Source: SW-9-67-25 sp964471665
GTDB taxonomy: Archaea > Halobacteriota > Halobacteria > Halobacteriales > Haloarculaceae
Length of the DNA stretch: 14,518 bases
Direction: 5' to 3'
NCBI GenBank assembly: GCA_964471665.1
Contig: CAYYHG010000069.1
Location: 1 to 14,518, forward strand
Below are positions 6,413-13,825 of the stretch, in pieces. The number at the start of each line of letters is the position of its first letter. The first letter of the stretch is position 1. The position numbers and the translations under genes are program-made. Below the pieces are notes generated by a model that worked only from the letters and a program-made list of their open reading frames with translations, was not told the DNA's origin and ran no database searches.

Positions 6413-7552
6413 ATGTCGGACGAACTCGAAAAGGGACTAGAGGGCGTTCTCGTCGCCGAGTCCGCGCTCAGTGATATCGACGGCGACGCGGGGCGTCTCG
6501 TCTACCGGGGCTACGACATCGAGGACCTGGCCCGGGGGGCGACCTACGAGGAAGTCCTCTACCTGCTCTGGCACGGCCGTCTGCCCGACCGCGCGGAACT
6601 CGACGCGTTCGCGGAGTCGATGACGGCCGACCGGGAGGTCGACGAGGAGGTCCTGGCGACGGTCCGGCGCCTGGCCGAGGCCGACCAGAACCCCATGGCT
6701 GCGCTCCGGACGGCGGTCTCCATGCTCTCGGCCTGCGATCCCGCGCCCGACACCGTCGAGTCGACCGACCGGGAGATCACCTTCGCCAAGGGCCGCCGCG
6801 TCACGGCCAAGATTCCCACTATCCTGGCTGCCTTCGTGCGCGTCAGGGACGGCGACGAACCGATCGAGCCCCGGTCGGATCTCGGGCACGCCGCCAACTT
6901 CCTGTACATGCTCAACGGACAGGAACCCGACGACGTCGCGGCCGACGTCTTCGACCAGGCGCTCGTCCTCCACGCCGACCACGGCCTCAACGCCTCGACG
7001 TTCTCGGCCATCGTCACCGCGTCCACGCTGTCCGACGTCCACAGCGCGATCACCGCTGCGATCGGCACGCTGAAAGGGCCCCTCCACGGCGGTGCCAACC
7101 AGGACGTCATGGAGATGCTGCAGGAAGTCGACGAGGCCCGCGCGGATCCCCTGGAGTGGGTCCAGAACGCCCTCGAGGAGGGACGACGCGTCGCCGGCTT
7201 CGGCCATCGGGTCTACGAGGTCAAGGATCCCCGCGCGAAGATTCTGGGCGAACGGTCCCGCGAACTGGGCGCGGCCGCCGGCTCGGTCAAGTGGTACGAG
7301 ATGTCCACGACCATCGAGGAGTACATGGCCGACCGGCAGAACCTGGCCCCCAACGTCGACTTCTACTCGGCCTCCACGTACTACCAGATGGGCATCCCCA
7401 CCGACATCTACACGCCGATCTTCGCGATGAGTCGGGTCGGCGGCTGGGTCGCCCACATGTCCGAGTACATCGAGGACAACCGCCTCATCCGCCCGCGCGC
7501 CCGCTACGTCGGGCCCCGTGATCTCGGGTTCGTCCCCGTCGAGGACCGCTGA
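6413..7552 (+). CDS. citZ: Citrate synthase
   Basis: This 379-residue enzyme catalyses the condensation of acetyl-CoA and oxaloacetate to citrate, the entry step of the TCA cycle. The conserved signatures are present in order: HADHGLNAST (187-196), GPLHGGANQ with catalytic H225, AGFGHRVY with H265 and R266, NVDFYSA with catalytic D316, and the C-terminal arginine cluster RPRARY (360-365). These correspond to H274, H320 and D375 of pig citrate synthase. The length fits archaeal/Gram-positive-type enzymes. The ATG at 6413 follows a TATA-like T-tract at the leaderless distance, and MSDELEKGLEGVLVAES is the standard haloarchaeal N-terminus; a longer reading through the upstream gene region is spurious. 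A citrate versus 2-methylcitrate preference cannot be told from sequence alone. Confidence 0.95.
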   Translation: MSDELEKGLEGVLVAESALSDIDGDAGRLVYRGYDIEDLARGATYEEVLYLLWHGRLPDRAELDAFAESMTADREVDEEVLATVRRLAEADQNPMAALRTAVSMLSACDPAPDTVESTDREITFAKGRRVTAKIPTILAAFVRVRDGDEPIEPRSDLGHAANFLYMLNGQEPDDVAADVFDQALVLHADHGLNASTFSAIVTASTLSDVHSAITAAIGTLKGPLHGGANQDVMEMLQEVDEARADPLEWVQNALEEGRRVAGFGHRVYEVKDPRAKILGERSRELGAAAGSVKWYEMSTTIEEYMADRQNLAPNVDFYSASTYYQMGIPTDIYTPIFAMSRVGGWVAHMSEYIEDNRLIRPRARYVGPRDLGFVPVEDR

Positions 7553-7556
7553 TTGC

Positions 7557-7565
7557 TTTAAGTAC
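7557..7565 (+). promoter_or_regulatory. TATA-like TTTAAGTAC, copy 1
   Basis: TTTAAGTAC begins five bases after the citrate synthase stop. It has the form of a haloarchaeal TATA box and would start a transcript near 7588. No protein gene follows on this strand. An identical 9-mer occurs 93 bases downstream. Confidence 0.4.
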
Positions 7566-7649
7566 GCTGACACCCGTGTGACGGCCGTCTGACTGGCGTC
7601 AAATGTGACTACTGTCGTGCGGTTTTGCGTCTGACGAACCTCCCCAGAT

Positions 7650-7658
7650 TTTAAGTAC
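7650..7658 (+). promoter_or_regulatory. TATA-like TTTAAGTAC, copy 2
   Basis: This is a second identical TTTAAGTAC, within ATTTTAAGTAC. A transcript would start near 7680, immediately before a set of hairpins and a T-run. This is the stronger of the two copies because of the longer T-tract. Confidence 0.45.
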
Positions 7659-7679
7659 CATCCACACCACCCACTGGCT

Positions 7680-7730
7680 GCAGTCGCGACTGTGACCGAG
7701 CGTCACACGCTCGCGGGGGTTCCCCGTTTT
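7680..7730 (+). ncRNA. Candidate small non-coding RNA, or structured 3' region of citrate synthase
   Basis: This is a structured stretch with no protein-coding support. It starts at the expected start point of the TTTAAGTAC promoter at 7650. It holds a 12-base palindrome CAGTCGCGACTG (7681-7692), two overlapping hairpins (7691-7707 and 7697-7713) that cannot form together, and a GC hairpin followed by TTTT (7714-7730). The size would be only about 50 bases from this promoter, or about 140 from the promoter at 7557. It could instead be the 3' untranslated region and terminator of citrate synthase. No known RNA family was recognised. Confidence 0.3.
7714..7730 (+). terminator. GC hairpin with T-run
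   Basis: CGGGG (7714-7718), a GTT loop and CCCCG (7722-7726) are followed by TTTT (7727-7730). It is oriented to end transcripts from citrate synthase or from the candidate small RNA. The T-run is short, but archaeal termination often depends on T-tracts alone. Confidence 0.45.
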
Positions 7731-7789
7731 CCGGCGGTCCGACACCCCCGCTTTGCCCGTAGCTGTTTGCCGGCCGGTTTCGAATCTCG

Positions 7790-8962
7790 TCACAGCCGTT
7801 CCGGAACGTCGTCGACGAGTTCCTCGGCCGTCTCGTCGAACAGGTGGCCGAACGCGACGGTCCGGCGCGCACACAGGCGTGCGAGCGGGCCGGAGAGGTC
7901 GTCCGACACTCGTGCGAGGAGGGCGTCGTCGCGGAGCGCCGAACTGATGGCAGTCAGGCGCTGGCGGCGGCGGTCCGCGTACGCCGCGAGCGCGTCCTCG
8001 AGGGCGGCCGGGCCGTACGCCAGCGCGTCGGCCAGCACCCAGCCGTCCTCGACGGCCAGCGCCGGCCCGAGACACCCGCCGGGAACCGACGCGTGGGCCG
8101 CCGGGCCGACGGACGCGACGCCGTCGACACACAGCGTTCCCGGTACCGCGTCCGCGACCCGCCTGTACCGCAGTGACGACCCGTCGAGCGTGGCGAGTGT
8201 CTCCTCCAGCGGTGTCGAGAGGTGACCGAACTGCGTACGCAGGGCCCCGAGCGAGAGCGGCCGTGCGGTTGCAGCGCCGTCCGTGGCGACGAGGTCGACC
8301 CGGACCGACTCGCCGACCGGCGTCTGGAAGGCCCCACAGTCGGGGCCCCAGGCTTCCGTCGCCACCTCCGGCGCGGGAACGCTCGCCGGCCACTCGAAGG
8401 ACCACCAGTGAACCGACGTCTCCGGTTCTGCCGCGTCGCCGGGCCAGAGCAACGGCCGGGACGTCGCCACGGCGTCGAACTGTTCCTCGATTCCCCCCTC
8501 GAACGTCGCACGGACGCCGCGCCCGGTGGGTTCGACCGAGGCCACCGGCCTGTCGGCCGTCCGGAACCGGTCGGTGAGGTGCTGTCGCATCACCGCCTCG
8601 AGCGACTCGCGCCGGAGAGCCACGAGCGACGGTCGGCCGGACGCGTTCCCGGTCCAGGAGCAGGACGGCTCGGCGCACCTGAGGTCGGTCAGTGCCGTCC
8701 CCAGGGTCTCGACGGGACGGCGGAGCCCGATCCGTTCGAGAAGGTCCAGACCCGGCTGCCAGAGCGCGACCACGGCCGGATCGGAACTGACGCCGGGGAC
8801 GTCTGCCAGTACCGGATCGAGGCCGGCCTGGTCGAGAAATCCCGCGGTCGCTAGTGCTGCCGGCCCGCCGTCGACGACCAGCGTCTGGCGGTCGTGTCCC
8901 GACCCATCGGCCACCGGGACGTGTAGATCCGAGTCCCGGTCTGGCGGTGCTGCTCGATACAT
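7790..8962 (-). CDS. FAD-dependent monooxygenase-like protein with degenerate FAD motifs
   Basis: This 390-residue protein has the layout of group A flavin monooxygenases/geranylgeranyl-reductase-like flavoproteins. It has an N-terminal Rossmann strand-turn-helix (LVVDGGPAALATAGFLDQAG, 28-47), an RRESLEAVMRQHL motif (117-129; family RxxLxxxL), and a C-terminal region VGPAAHASVPGGCLGPALA (285-303) followed by EDGWVLADAL. However, the GxGxxG fingerprint reads D31-G-G-P-A-A36, and the usual GDAAH flavin motif reads G286-P-A-A-H. Two FAD-contact sites are therefore altered, and activity is doubtful. Its substrate is unknown. A winged-helix regulator is transcribed divergently, with an inverted repeat between the two, suggesting shared control. 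The ATG at 8962 would leave a leader of about 90 bases if the TATA-like GTTTATG at 9081-9075 is used. Confidence 0.7.
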   Translation of the reverse strand: MYRAAPPDRDSDLHVPVADGSGHDRQTLVVDGGPAALATAGFLDQAGLDPVLADVPGVSSDPAVVALWQPGLDLLERIGLRRPVETLGTALTDLRCAEPSCSWTGNASGRPSLVALRRESLEAVMRQHLTDRFRTADRPVASVEPTGRGVRATFEGGIEEQFDAVATSRPLLWPGDAAEPETSVHWWSFEWPASVPAPEVATEAWGPDCGAFQTPVGESVRVDLVATDGAATARPLSLGALRTQFGHLSTPLEETLATLDGSSLRYRRVADAVPGTLCVDGVASVGPAAHASVPGGCLGPALAVEDGWVLADALAYGPAALEDALAAYADRRRQRLTAISSALRDDALLARVSDDLSGPLARLCARRTVAFGHLFDETAEELVDDVPERL

Positions 8963-9074
8963 CGGTCTACCGGACTGTGTCGCTAGTGTGAATCTGTCGC
9001 GCGGTACGGATCCGTCGGCGTCGAACAGTCGTCCGTCTCAGCCATCCCATGGGACACTGTCCGTCCGAGGCCCG

Positions 9075-9081
9075 CATAAAC
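9075..9081 (-). promoter_or_regulatory. TATA-like box for the FAD-fold gene
   Basis: The minus strand reads GTTTATG. It would start transcription near 9050, leaving about 90 bases of leader before the ATG at 8962. It lies 8 bases from the inverted repeat at 9089-9113 and mirrors the plus-strand TATA-like box at 9125-9134. Confidence 0.4.
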
Positions 9082-9088
9082 CCGCACA

Positions 9089-9113
9089 GCGTGTTTCTGG
9101 GTCGGAAACACGC
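9089..9113. promoter_or_regulatory. Perfect 9-7-9 inverted repeat, candidate operator
   Basis: GCGTGTTTC (9089-9097) and GAAACACGC (9105-9113) are exact reverse complements around a 7-base spacer TGGGTCG. The repeat sits midway between two opposing TATA-like boxes (9075-9081 on minus, 9125-9134 on plus). It is placed to control the FAD-fold gene and the winged-helix regulator together. A dimeric winged-helix protein, most simply the one encoded at 9205, is the natural candidate ligand; that link is inference. Confidence 0.6.
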
Positions 9114-9124
9114 CTCCCGGGTCA

Positions 9125-9134
9125 ATACATATAG
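9125..9134 (+). promoter_or_regulatory. TATA-like box for the winged-helix regulator
   Basis: ATACATATAG is the clearest TATA-like element in the gap and lies 12 bases beyond the inverted repeat. Transcription would start near 9156-9160, giving a leader of about 45-50 bases before the ATG at 9205. A GGGAGG at 9177-9182 resembles a Shine-Dalgarno but is 22 bases from that ATG. Confidence 0.5.
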
Positions 9135-9204
9135 CCATCCCGAGTCTGGCAGGCAGTCAGTGTAGACAGTAGGCTTGGGAGGATGGCGTGATTCCGTAGT
9201 ATCG

Positions 9205-9543
9205 ATGACAGCCACTACTCGACACGAGATGGGGACGGACGTGGATATCGACGCCGTACTGGAGGTCCTGGGCGACGACTACGCGTGTCGGATCCTCGGG
9301 GCACTCGAGGAGGGTCCCATGCCGGCGGCCGAACTGGCCGAGACCTGCGGAATGTCCCGGGCGACGGCCTACCGCCGCCTCGAACGACTGGAAACAGTCG
9401 GATTCGTGACTGCCGACCTCGCGTACGACGCCGACGGCCACCACCGCAAGCGGTTCCGGCTCTCACTGGACGAACTCCGCCTCGAGGTCGGCGAGAACGG
9501 CGTCGACGGGAGCGTCTCGTTCGCCGAACACGCTGCCGATTGA
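9205..9543 (+). CDS. Winged helix-turn-helix (ArsR/TrmB-like) transcriptional regulator
   Basis: This 112-residue protein begins the DNA-binding domain near residue 15 with IDAVLEVLGDDYACRILGAL. The helix-turn-helix is PAAELAETCGMSRATAYRRLERLETVGFV (40-68), followed by a wing (TADLAYDADGHHRKRFRLS). This is the common haloarchaeal ArsR-type single-domain regulator. No Cys-based metal site or extra ligand-binding domain is visible, and the C-terminal tail (about 90-112) is acidic and short. The start is uncertain. The ATG at 9205 is preferred, an in-frame TTG lies at 9175, and the ATG at 9229 also keeps the whole domain. It diverges from the FAD-fold gene across a 9-7-9 inverted repeat, so it may regulate itself and that gene. 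Confidence 0.8.
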   Translation: MTATTRHEMGTDVDIDAVLEVLGDDYACRILGALEEGPMPAAELAETCGMSRATAYRRLERLETVGFVTADLAYDADGHHRKRFRLSLDELRLEVGENGVDGSVSFAEHAAD

Positions 9544-9675
9544 CCGGATTGCTGTCGCTGTTTTCCAGGTCGTGCGCCGTCTCGCGGTCGATCCGGGACC
9601 GAACGGCAGCGATCCGTACGATCCGGACATCCGCGGGCGTCCGTACGACGGCCCTCGACGACGGGTTGGTGGCCG

Positions 9676-12600
9676 TCACGCGCCGTCACTGTCGGACCCG
9701 AAGAGCAACTCGAAGGTCTTTTGCTCGCCGATCCGGATGTGTTTGTTGACCGTCGGTTGTGTGATGCCGAGGGCCTCCGCGACGTCCTCGCCGCTGCTCT
9801 CGCGGGGCCAGTCGAAGTAGCCCATCGCGTGGGCCGTCTCGAGGGCCTCGTGCTGGCGGGCAGTCAGCCGGCGTTCGAGTTGCGCGGTGACCTCGCGTGG
9901 CGTCGCCGCGGTTTCGCGGTGCTGGCGCTGTGCGGTCAGTTCGAGAGCCGGGAACGCCGCCTGGATCCGTTCGACGATGGTCCGGGTGTCGGCCTCCTGT
10001 GGGAGTTCGACGACCAGTGTCGTCTCCGAGGGAGTGGCGCGTCCGCGCCGCAGGACACCGCCGTACTCGGAGACGACCGCGCCGAACCAGGACGATCCCT
10101 GCCGTTCGATCACTGCCTCGTCGTCCTCCCGCGTGACTGTCTCGACCGTGCCCGGCAGGACCTCGCTGGCGGCAGTGTCGACGTCGTCGGGCAGGTCGCC
10201 GACAAGCGTGTAGTAGACGCTGACCGAGCCGTCCGGTCGCCGGACGGTCCGTTCGTGGCGGACGTGACAGCCCAGTTCGCTGGCCAGCCGGGCGAAGGGG
10301 ACACCGGCCTCGGCCCCCTGGAACTCGAGTTCGACCGTGTCGTCGGATTCGAGCGCACGCTGGCGCTCGATGGCGGTGATCGCGTACCCGATGGAGGTGC
10401 CCAGCTGGTCGAACACCTCGCGTTCGCGCTCGCCGAAGGCGTCGGGTTCGTTGGCGACGATGGTGAGGACGCCGTGGGTGAGTCCGCTGTAGGCCAGCGG
10501 GACGGCACAGATCGATCCCGCCCCGCGCCCCAGCAGCGTCTGCCGCCAGTCGCTCCGGTGGCCTCCAACCAGGTCGTCGACGACGACCGGCTCGCCGGTC
10601 TGCCAGGCCTTCCGGGCCGGGTGTGGATCGGCGTCGGGGCCGCCGCCGTCGAGTGACCGTTCGGCGCGGTCGGAGTCGATGCCGGCGACCGTCCGCGGCG
10701 TCAGGCGGTCGGTGCCGACGTCGGCCTCGGCGATCCACGCCGCGTCGAACGGATCGACGTCGATCAGCTCCTCGCAGACTGCCTCCTGGACGCCGCGCCG
10801 CGAGGATTCGGCCGTGATGGCCGCCTCGACGCGCTGGGTCAGTTCCGTCGCGGCCTCGAACCGGCGCGCGCGCTCGGCCTGTTCTTCCAGCTGTTCGTCG
10901 CGGGAGGCGAGTTCGCGCTCGCCCCGGAGACGGTTGAGCGCGGCCTCGACCGTGGCGGCCATGATGTTCGCCGCGTCGGGGTCCAGGCCGTCGTCCGCCC
11001 AGACGACGAGCAGACCGTTGCCACCCAGGGGGACGACGAGGACCTCGTCGCTTGGACCGGCGTCCAGTACGGGTACGTCCTCGATTGCGATCCGGTGCAT
11101 CTGTTCCTCGACGAACGCCGTCCACGCGGGACCGTCCGCGGCCGTGAGACTGGGAAGGTCGCCCTCGATACCGGGTCCCTCTGCGGCCGGCTCGAGGACG
11201 CCGCTGTCCTCGTCGTACTCGTAGACTGCCGTCGCGGGCAACTCGAAGACCTCCGCGGCCGCCCGGACGGCGACGGCGCCGACCTCGTCGACGGTGTCGG
11301 CGGTGGTCAGTTCCGCCGTCGCGTCGTGGAACGACTCCAGGGTGCGTTCGCGTTCTTTGCGCTCGGTGATGCTCCGGCTGAGGACCACGAGTTTGCGCTC
11401 GTCGCCCCACTCTGTCGGATAGAAGTCGGAGTGGATCCACCGGACCTCGCCGTCGGGCAACTCGATCCGGTACTCCCGCGAGTAGCGATCGGCGGGGTCG
11501 CCGGCCTCGATATCGTGCTGGATCCTGTCGACGAACGCCCAGTAGTCCTCGTACTCGTCCGGATGGAGCAACCCGAAAAAGCCCTCCTCGTAAGTCTCGT
11601 GGATCTCCTCGACCGAGAGGCCGTAGACGTCCTCGTAGCCGGCGCTGACGTAATCCGCCGCTGGATCACTGTCGTTGATCTCCTCAAAAGACGAGAGGAA
11701 AATAGCCTCGTCGATGCGGTCGAGAATCACTCCCAGTCGGCGTTCGTTCTCGCGGAGTCTCTCGGCACGGGCGACACGGTCGAGCGCCGTCCGGACGTGG
11801 CCGGCGAGCGTGCGGGCGGCGTCGACGACGAACCCGTCGTAGGCCGTCTTGCCCAGTTTGCCGACGGCCAGCAGGCCGTGGTCGCCGAGCGGGAGCACGA
11901 TCGCGGCGTCCAGCGGGTTCTCCGGGAAGTGCTCGCCGGGATCGTACACCAGCGTCTCGCCCTCGCGGTAGGCCCTGTACTCGACGTCGCCCGGCCGGAA
12001 CGGCGCGGGGTCGATCTCGCGCACCGGTTCGGTTCCCGCGACGGGTTCGAGACGCGGCCCGTCGTCGCCCTCGCGGTGCAGCCAGCAGACTGTCACCGGC
12101 AGGTCGAGTACGTCCCGGGCTGCCTCGACGGCCGCGCGGCAGGCGCCGTCGGTGGTCTCGGCCTCCTGGAGTCGCTCGGTGGCGTCGTGGAGCGTCTGGA
12201 CCATCCGTTCGCGCTCGCGGCGCTCGGTAACGTCGCGGACGCTGGCGAGAACCCGCTCCTGCCCGCGGAGTTCGATCACGCTGAGGTGGACCTCCGCGGC
12301 GAACGAGGTGCCATCCTTCCGGCGGGCCGTGACCTCGAACAGCTGCGGGCCCTCCTCGCGTGCCTGTTCGATCCGTTCGAACGCCTCTTCGTCGGTGTAG
12401 TCGGCCTCCTCGGGAATGAGTTCTTCCAGGCTCGCGCCGACGAGTTCCTCGCGGTCGTAGCCCATCAACTCGCAGTATCGTTCGTTGACGTCCAGGAGTT
12501 TCCCGGTTTCGGGCTCCTGGACGACCAGGCCGTCCGAGACGTTCTCGAACACCTCGCGGTAGGTGCGTTCGAGGCGGCGCCGTTCGGTTATGTCGCGACC

Positions 12601-13701
12601 GATCGAGAGGTACCGGGTCTCCCCGCCGATGGTGGCGGTCGACCCGTTTATCTCGAGCCAGCGTTCCGAGCCGTCCCTGGTCTCGATTTTCCACTCGGTC
12701 TGCTGGGACTCCCCGGACTCGACGACCGCGTCGATGATCTCCGAGCCACGCTTTTCGGTGTACCCCTCGTCGCTGACGCTGATGTCCGCCGGGTTCATCT
12801 CGACCAGGTCGGCCTTCTCGTAGCCGACCAGTTCACAGAGGCTCTCGTTGGCGTCGACTATCTCACCGGATTCCGGATCGATGACCGCGATCGCGTCGTT
12901 GACGCTGTTGAAAATCTCCTCGTACTCCTGCTCGCGACGCTTGCGTTCGGTGACGTCGCGGACGCTGGCGAGCACCTGCTCCTCGCCGTGGAGGTCGACG
13001 ACGCTGAGGTGCACTTCCCCGACGAAGATCGCGCCATCCTTGCGCTGTCCCGCGAATTCGAACAGTTGCGGTCCCTCCTCGCGTGCCTGTTCGATGCGCT
13101 CGAGGCCGTCTCTGTAGGTGTCGACCGTGTCCCCGTAGATTGCGGGGGAGTCCTCGCGGACGATCACCTGGAGGTTCTCACCCACGAGTTCCTCGCGGTC
13201 GTAGCCCGTCAGCTCGCAGTAGCGGTCGTTGACCGCGCGTATCTCCCCGGTGTCGGGATCGTGGACGACCAGGCCGTCCGAGACGTTCTCGAACACCGCG
13301 CCGAACCCGTTTCTCGCGCGCTCGCGCTCGACCGTCGAGGCGAGCTGGTCCGCGAACACCTCCGGTTCTGTCTCGGCGACGTGCCGGGGCAGCGTCTCGG
13401 TGGCGCCCGCGGCCAGCGCGTCCGCGGCGACCTCCGGCGTCCCGTCGAGGAGCAACACGACCGGCACCTGGTCGTCGGCACACGCCTCGACGACGTCGAC
13501 ACAGTCTGTTCCCACCTCCTCGCTGTCGACGACGACGCAGTCGGTCCGTGTCTCGTCGATTCCCTCGTCCTCGACCGCGTCCGGATCGACGGTCTCGACA
13601 TCGAGTTCTATCGTTCCCCCACTCCGCTCCGAGAGCGCCGCCACAACCTCGCCGCTCCCCACGACGACAGGACGTAGCGGACGGAACTCGACGGGAAACA
13701 T
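9676..13701 (-). CDS. Giant multi-PAS/GAF regulator with bacterio-opsin-activator HTH
   Basis: This 1341-residue cytoplasmic one-component regulator has no transmembrane helix and no histidine-kinase domain. In order it has a degenerate receiver-like domain (about 10-125), PAS1 (131-254), PAS2 (255-373), PAS3 (379-494), GAF1 (about 500-645), PAS4 (655-782, WIHSDFYP), GAF2 (788-925), a charged helical linker (925-955), GAF3 (about 950-1115), a BAT-type domain (about 1120-1270) and HTH_10 (about 1277-1333). The HTH includes EDVAEALGITQPTVNKHIR. This C-terminal pair is characteristic of haloarchaeal Bat-like regulators. PAS units end with 'DVTER'-type linkers. I chose the ATG at 13701 because a minus-strand CTTTACAC lies 28 bases upstream. 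The input signals (light, redox or small molecules) and target genes are unknown. PAS1 and PAS3 are close duplicates. Confidence 0.9.
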   Translation of the reverse strand: MFPVEFRPLRPVVVGSGEVVAALSERSGGTIELDVETVDPDAVEDEGIDETRTDCVVVDSEEVGTDCVDVVEACADDQVPVVLLLDGTPEVAADALAAGATETLPRHVAETEPEVFADQLASTVERERARNGFGAVFENVSDGLVVHDPDTGEIRAVNDRYCELTGYDREELVGENLQVIVREDSPAIYGDTVDTYRDGLERIEQAREEGPQLFEFAGQRKDGAIFVGEVHLSVVDLHGEEQVLASVRDVTERKRREQEYEEIFNSVNDAIAVIDPESGEIVDANESLCELVGYEKADLVEMNPADISVSDEGYTEKRGSEIIDAVVESGESQQTEWKIETRDGSERWLEINGSTATIGGETRYLSIGRDITERRRLERTYREVFENVSDGLVVQEPETGKLLDVNERYCELMGYDREELVGASLEELIPEEADYTDEEAFERIEQAREEGPQLFEVTARRKDGTSFAAEVHLSVIELRGQERVLASVRDVTERRERERMVQTLHDATERLQEAETTDGACRAAVEAARDVLDLPVTVCWLHREGDDGPRLEPVAGTEPVREIDPAPFRPGDVEYRAYREGETLVYDPGEHFPENPLDAAIVLPLGDHGLLAVGKLGKTAYDGFVVDAARTLAGHVRTALDRVARAERLRENERRLGVILDRIDEAIFLSSFEEINDSDPAADYVSAGYEDVYGLSVEEIHETYEEGFFGLLHPDEYEDYWAFVDRIQHDIEAGDPADRYSREYRIELPDGEVRWIHSDFYPTEWGDERKLVVLSRSITERKERERTLESFHDATAELTTADTVDEVGAVAVRAAAEVFELPATAVYEYDEDSGVLEPAAEGPGIEGDLPSLTAADGPAWTAFVEEQMHRIAIEDVPVLDAGPSDEVLVVPLGGNGLLVVWADDGLDPDAANIMAATVEAALNRLRGERELASRDEQLEEQAERARRFEAATELTQRVEAAITAESSRRGVQEAVCEELIDVDPFDAAWIAEADVGTDRLTPRTVAGIDSDRAERSLDGGGPDADPHPARKAWQTGEPVVVDDLVGGHRSDWRQTLLGRGAGSICAVPLAYSGLTHGVLTIVANEPDAFGEREREVFDQLGTSIGYAITAIERQRALESDDTVELEFQGAEAGVPFARLASELGCHVRHERTVRRPDGSVSVYYTLVGDLPDDVDTAASEVLPGTVETVTREDDEAVIERQGSSWFGAVVSEYGGVLRRGRATPSETTLVVELPQEADTRTIVERIQAAFPALELTAQRQHRETAATPREVTAQLERRLTARQHEALETAHAMGYFDWPRESSGEDVAEALGITQPTVNKHIRIGEQKTFELLFGSDSDGA
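12518..12553. repeat. 36-bp direct repeat, copy in PAS3
   Basis: This is identical over 36 bases to 13262-13297. It encodes the start of PAS3 (FENVSDGLVVQ) in the large regulator. The copies are 744 bases (248 codons) apart, and the flanking parts of PAS1 and PAS3 are also highly similar. Confidence 0.8.
13262..13297. repeat. 36-bp direct repeat, copy in PAS1
   Basis: This is the partner of 12518-12553 and encodes the start of PAS1 (FENVSDGLVVH). Identity at silent positions suggests recent duplication or gene conversion between the two PAS modules rather than selection on protein alone. Confidence 0.8.
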
Positions 13702-13724
13702 CGTCGCTATCTTCGGCTCCGATG

Positions 13725-13732
13725 GTGTAAAG
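13725..13732 (-). promoter_or_regulatory. TATA-like box for the large regulator
   Basis: The minus strand reads CTTTACAC, centred about 28 bases before the ATG at 13701. It supports that start over the earlier in-frame codon at 13785, and implies a leaderless transcript. Confidence 0.5.
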
Positions 13733-13794
13733 CGTTCGTTCGCGTCCTGTGTAGACTGCACCGGGCGTTGCAGACGCCGAAACACGCCACCCCA

Positions 13795-13800
13795 TTATAC
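13795..13800 (+). promoter_or_regulatory. TATA-like box for the 120-residue protein
   Basis: TTATAC, within CCATTATACGC, is centred about 28 bases before the ATG at 13826. It is one of the best TATA matches in the window and fixes the start of the downstream gene. Confidence 0.55.
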
Positions 13801-13825
13801 GCAACTGCCGGACACAGTTTCGTTC

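Noticed and set aside
7588..7640. Possible C/D box small RNA (several CTGA motifs)
   Set aside because: No convincing C box (RTGATGA) pairs with the CTGA motifs, so the K-turn arrangement is not met.
7741..7795. Possible tRNA-like T-loop (GGTTTCGAATC) after the hairpins
   Set aside because: The flanking bases do not form a T stem and no acceptor or anticodon arm could be found. It overlaps the end of the FAD-fold gene.
8967..9087. Short Arg-rich minus-strand frame upstream of the FAD-fold gene
   Set aside because: It is composed mostly of Arg/Thr/Ser runs in an untranslated leader, with no Shine-Dalgarno and no family resemblance; it is probably leader sequence.
9544..9675. Repeated CCGTACGA motifs between the winged-helix gene and the large regulator
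   Set aside because: There are only two short copies in a 132-base convergent gap, with no symmetry or promoter context; they are consistent with GC-rich chance.
11095..13677. 860-codon open frame on the plus strand opposite the large regulator
   Set aside because: It is the antisense shadow of PAS/GAF coding sequence. Its apparent internal repeats simply mirror the PAS1/PAS3 duplication.
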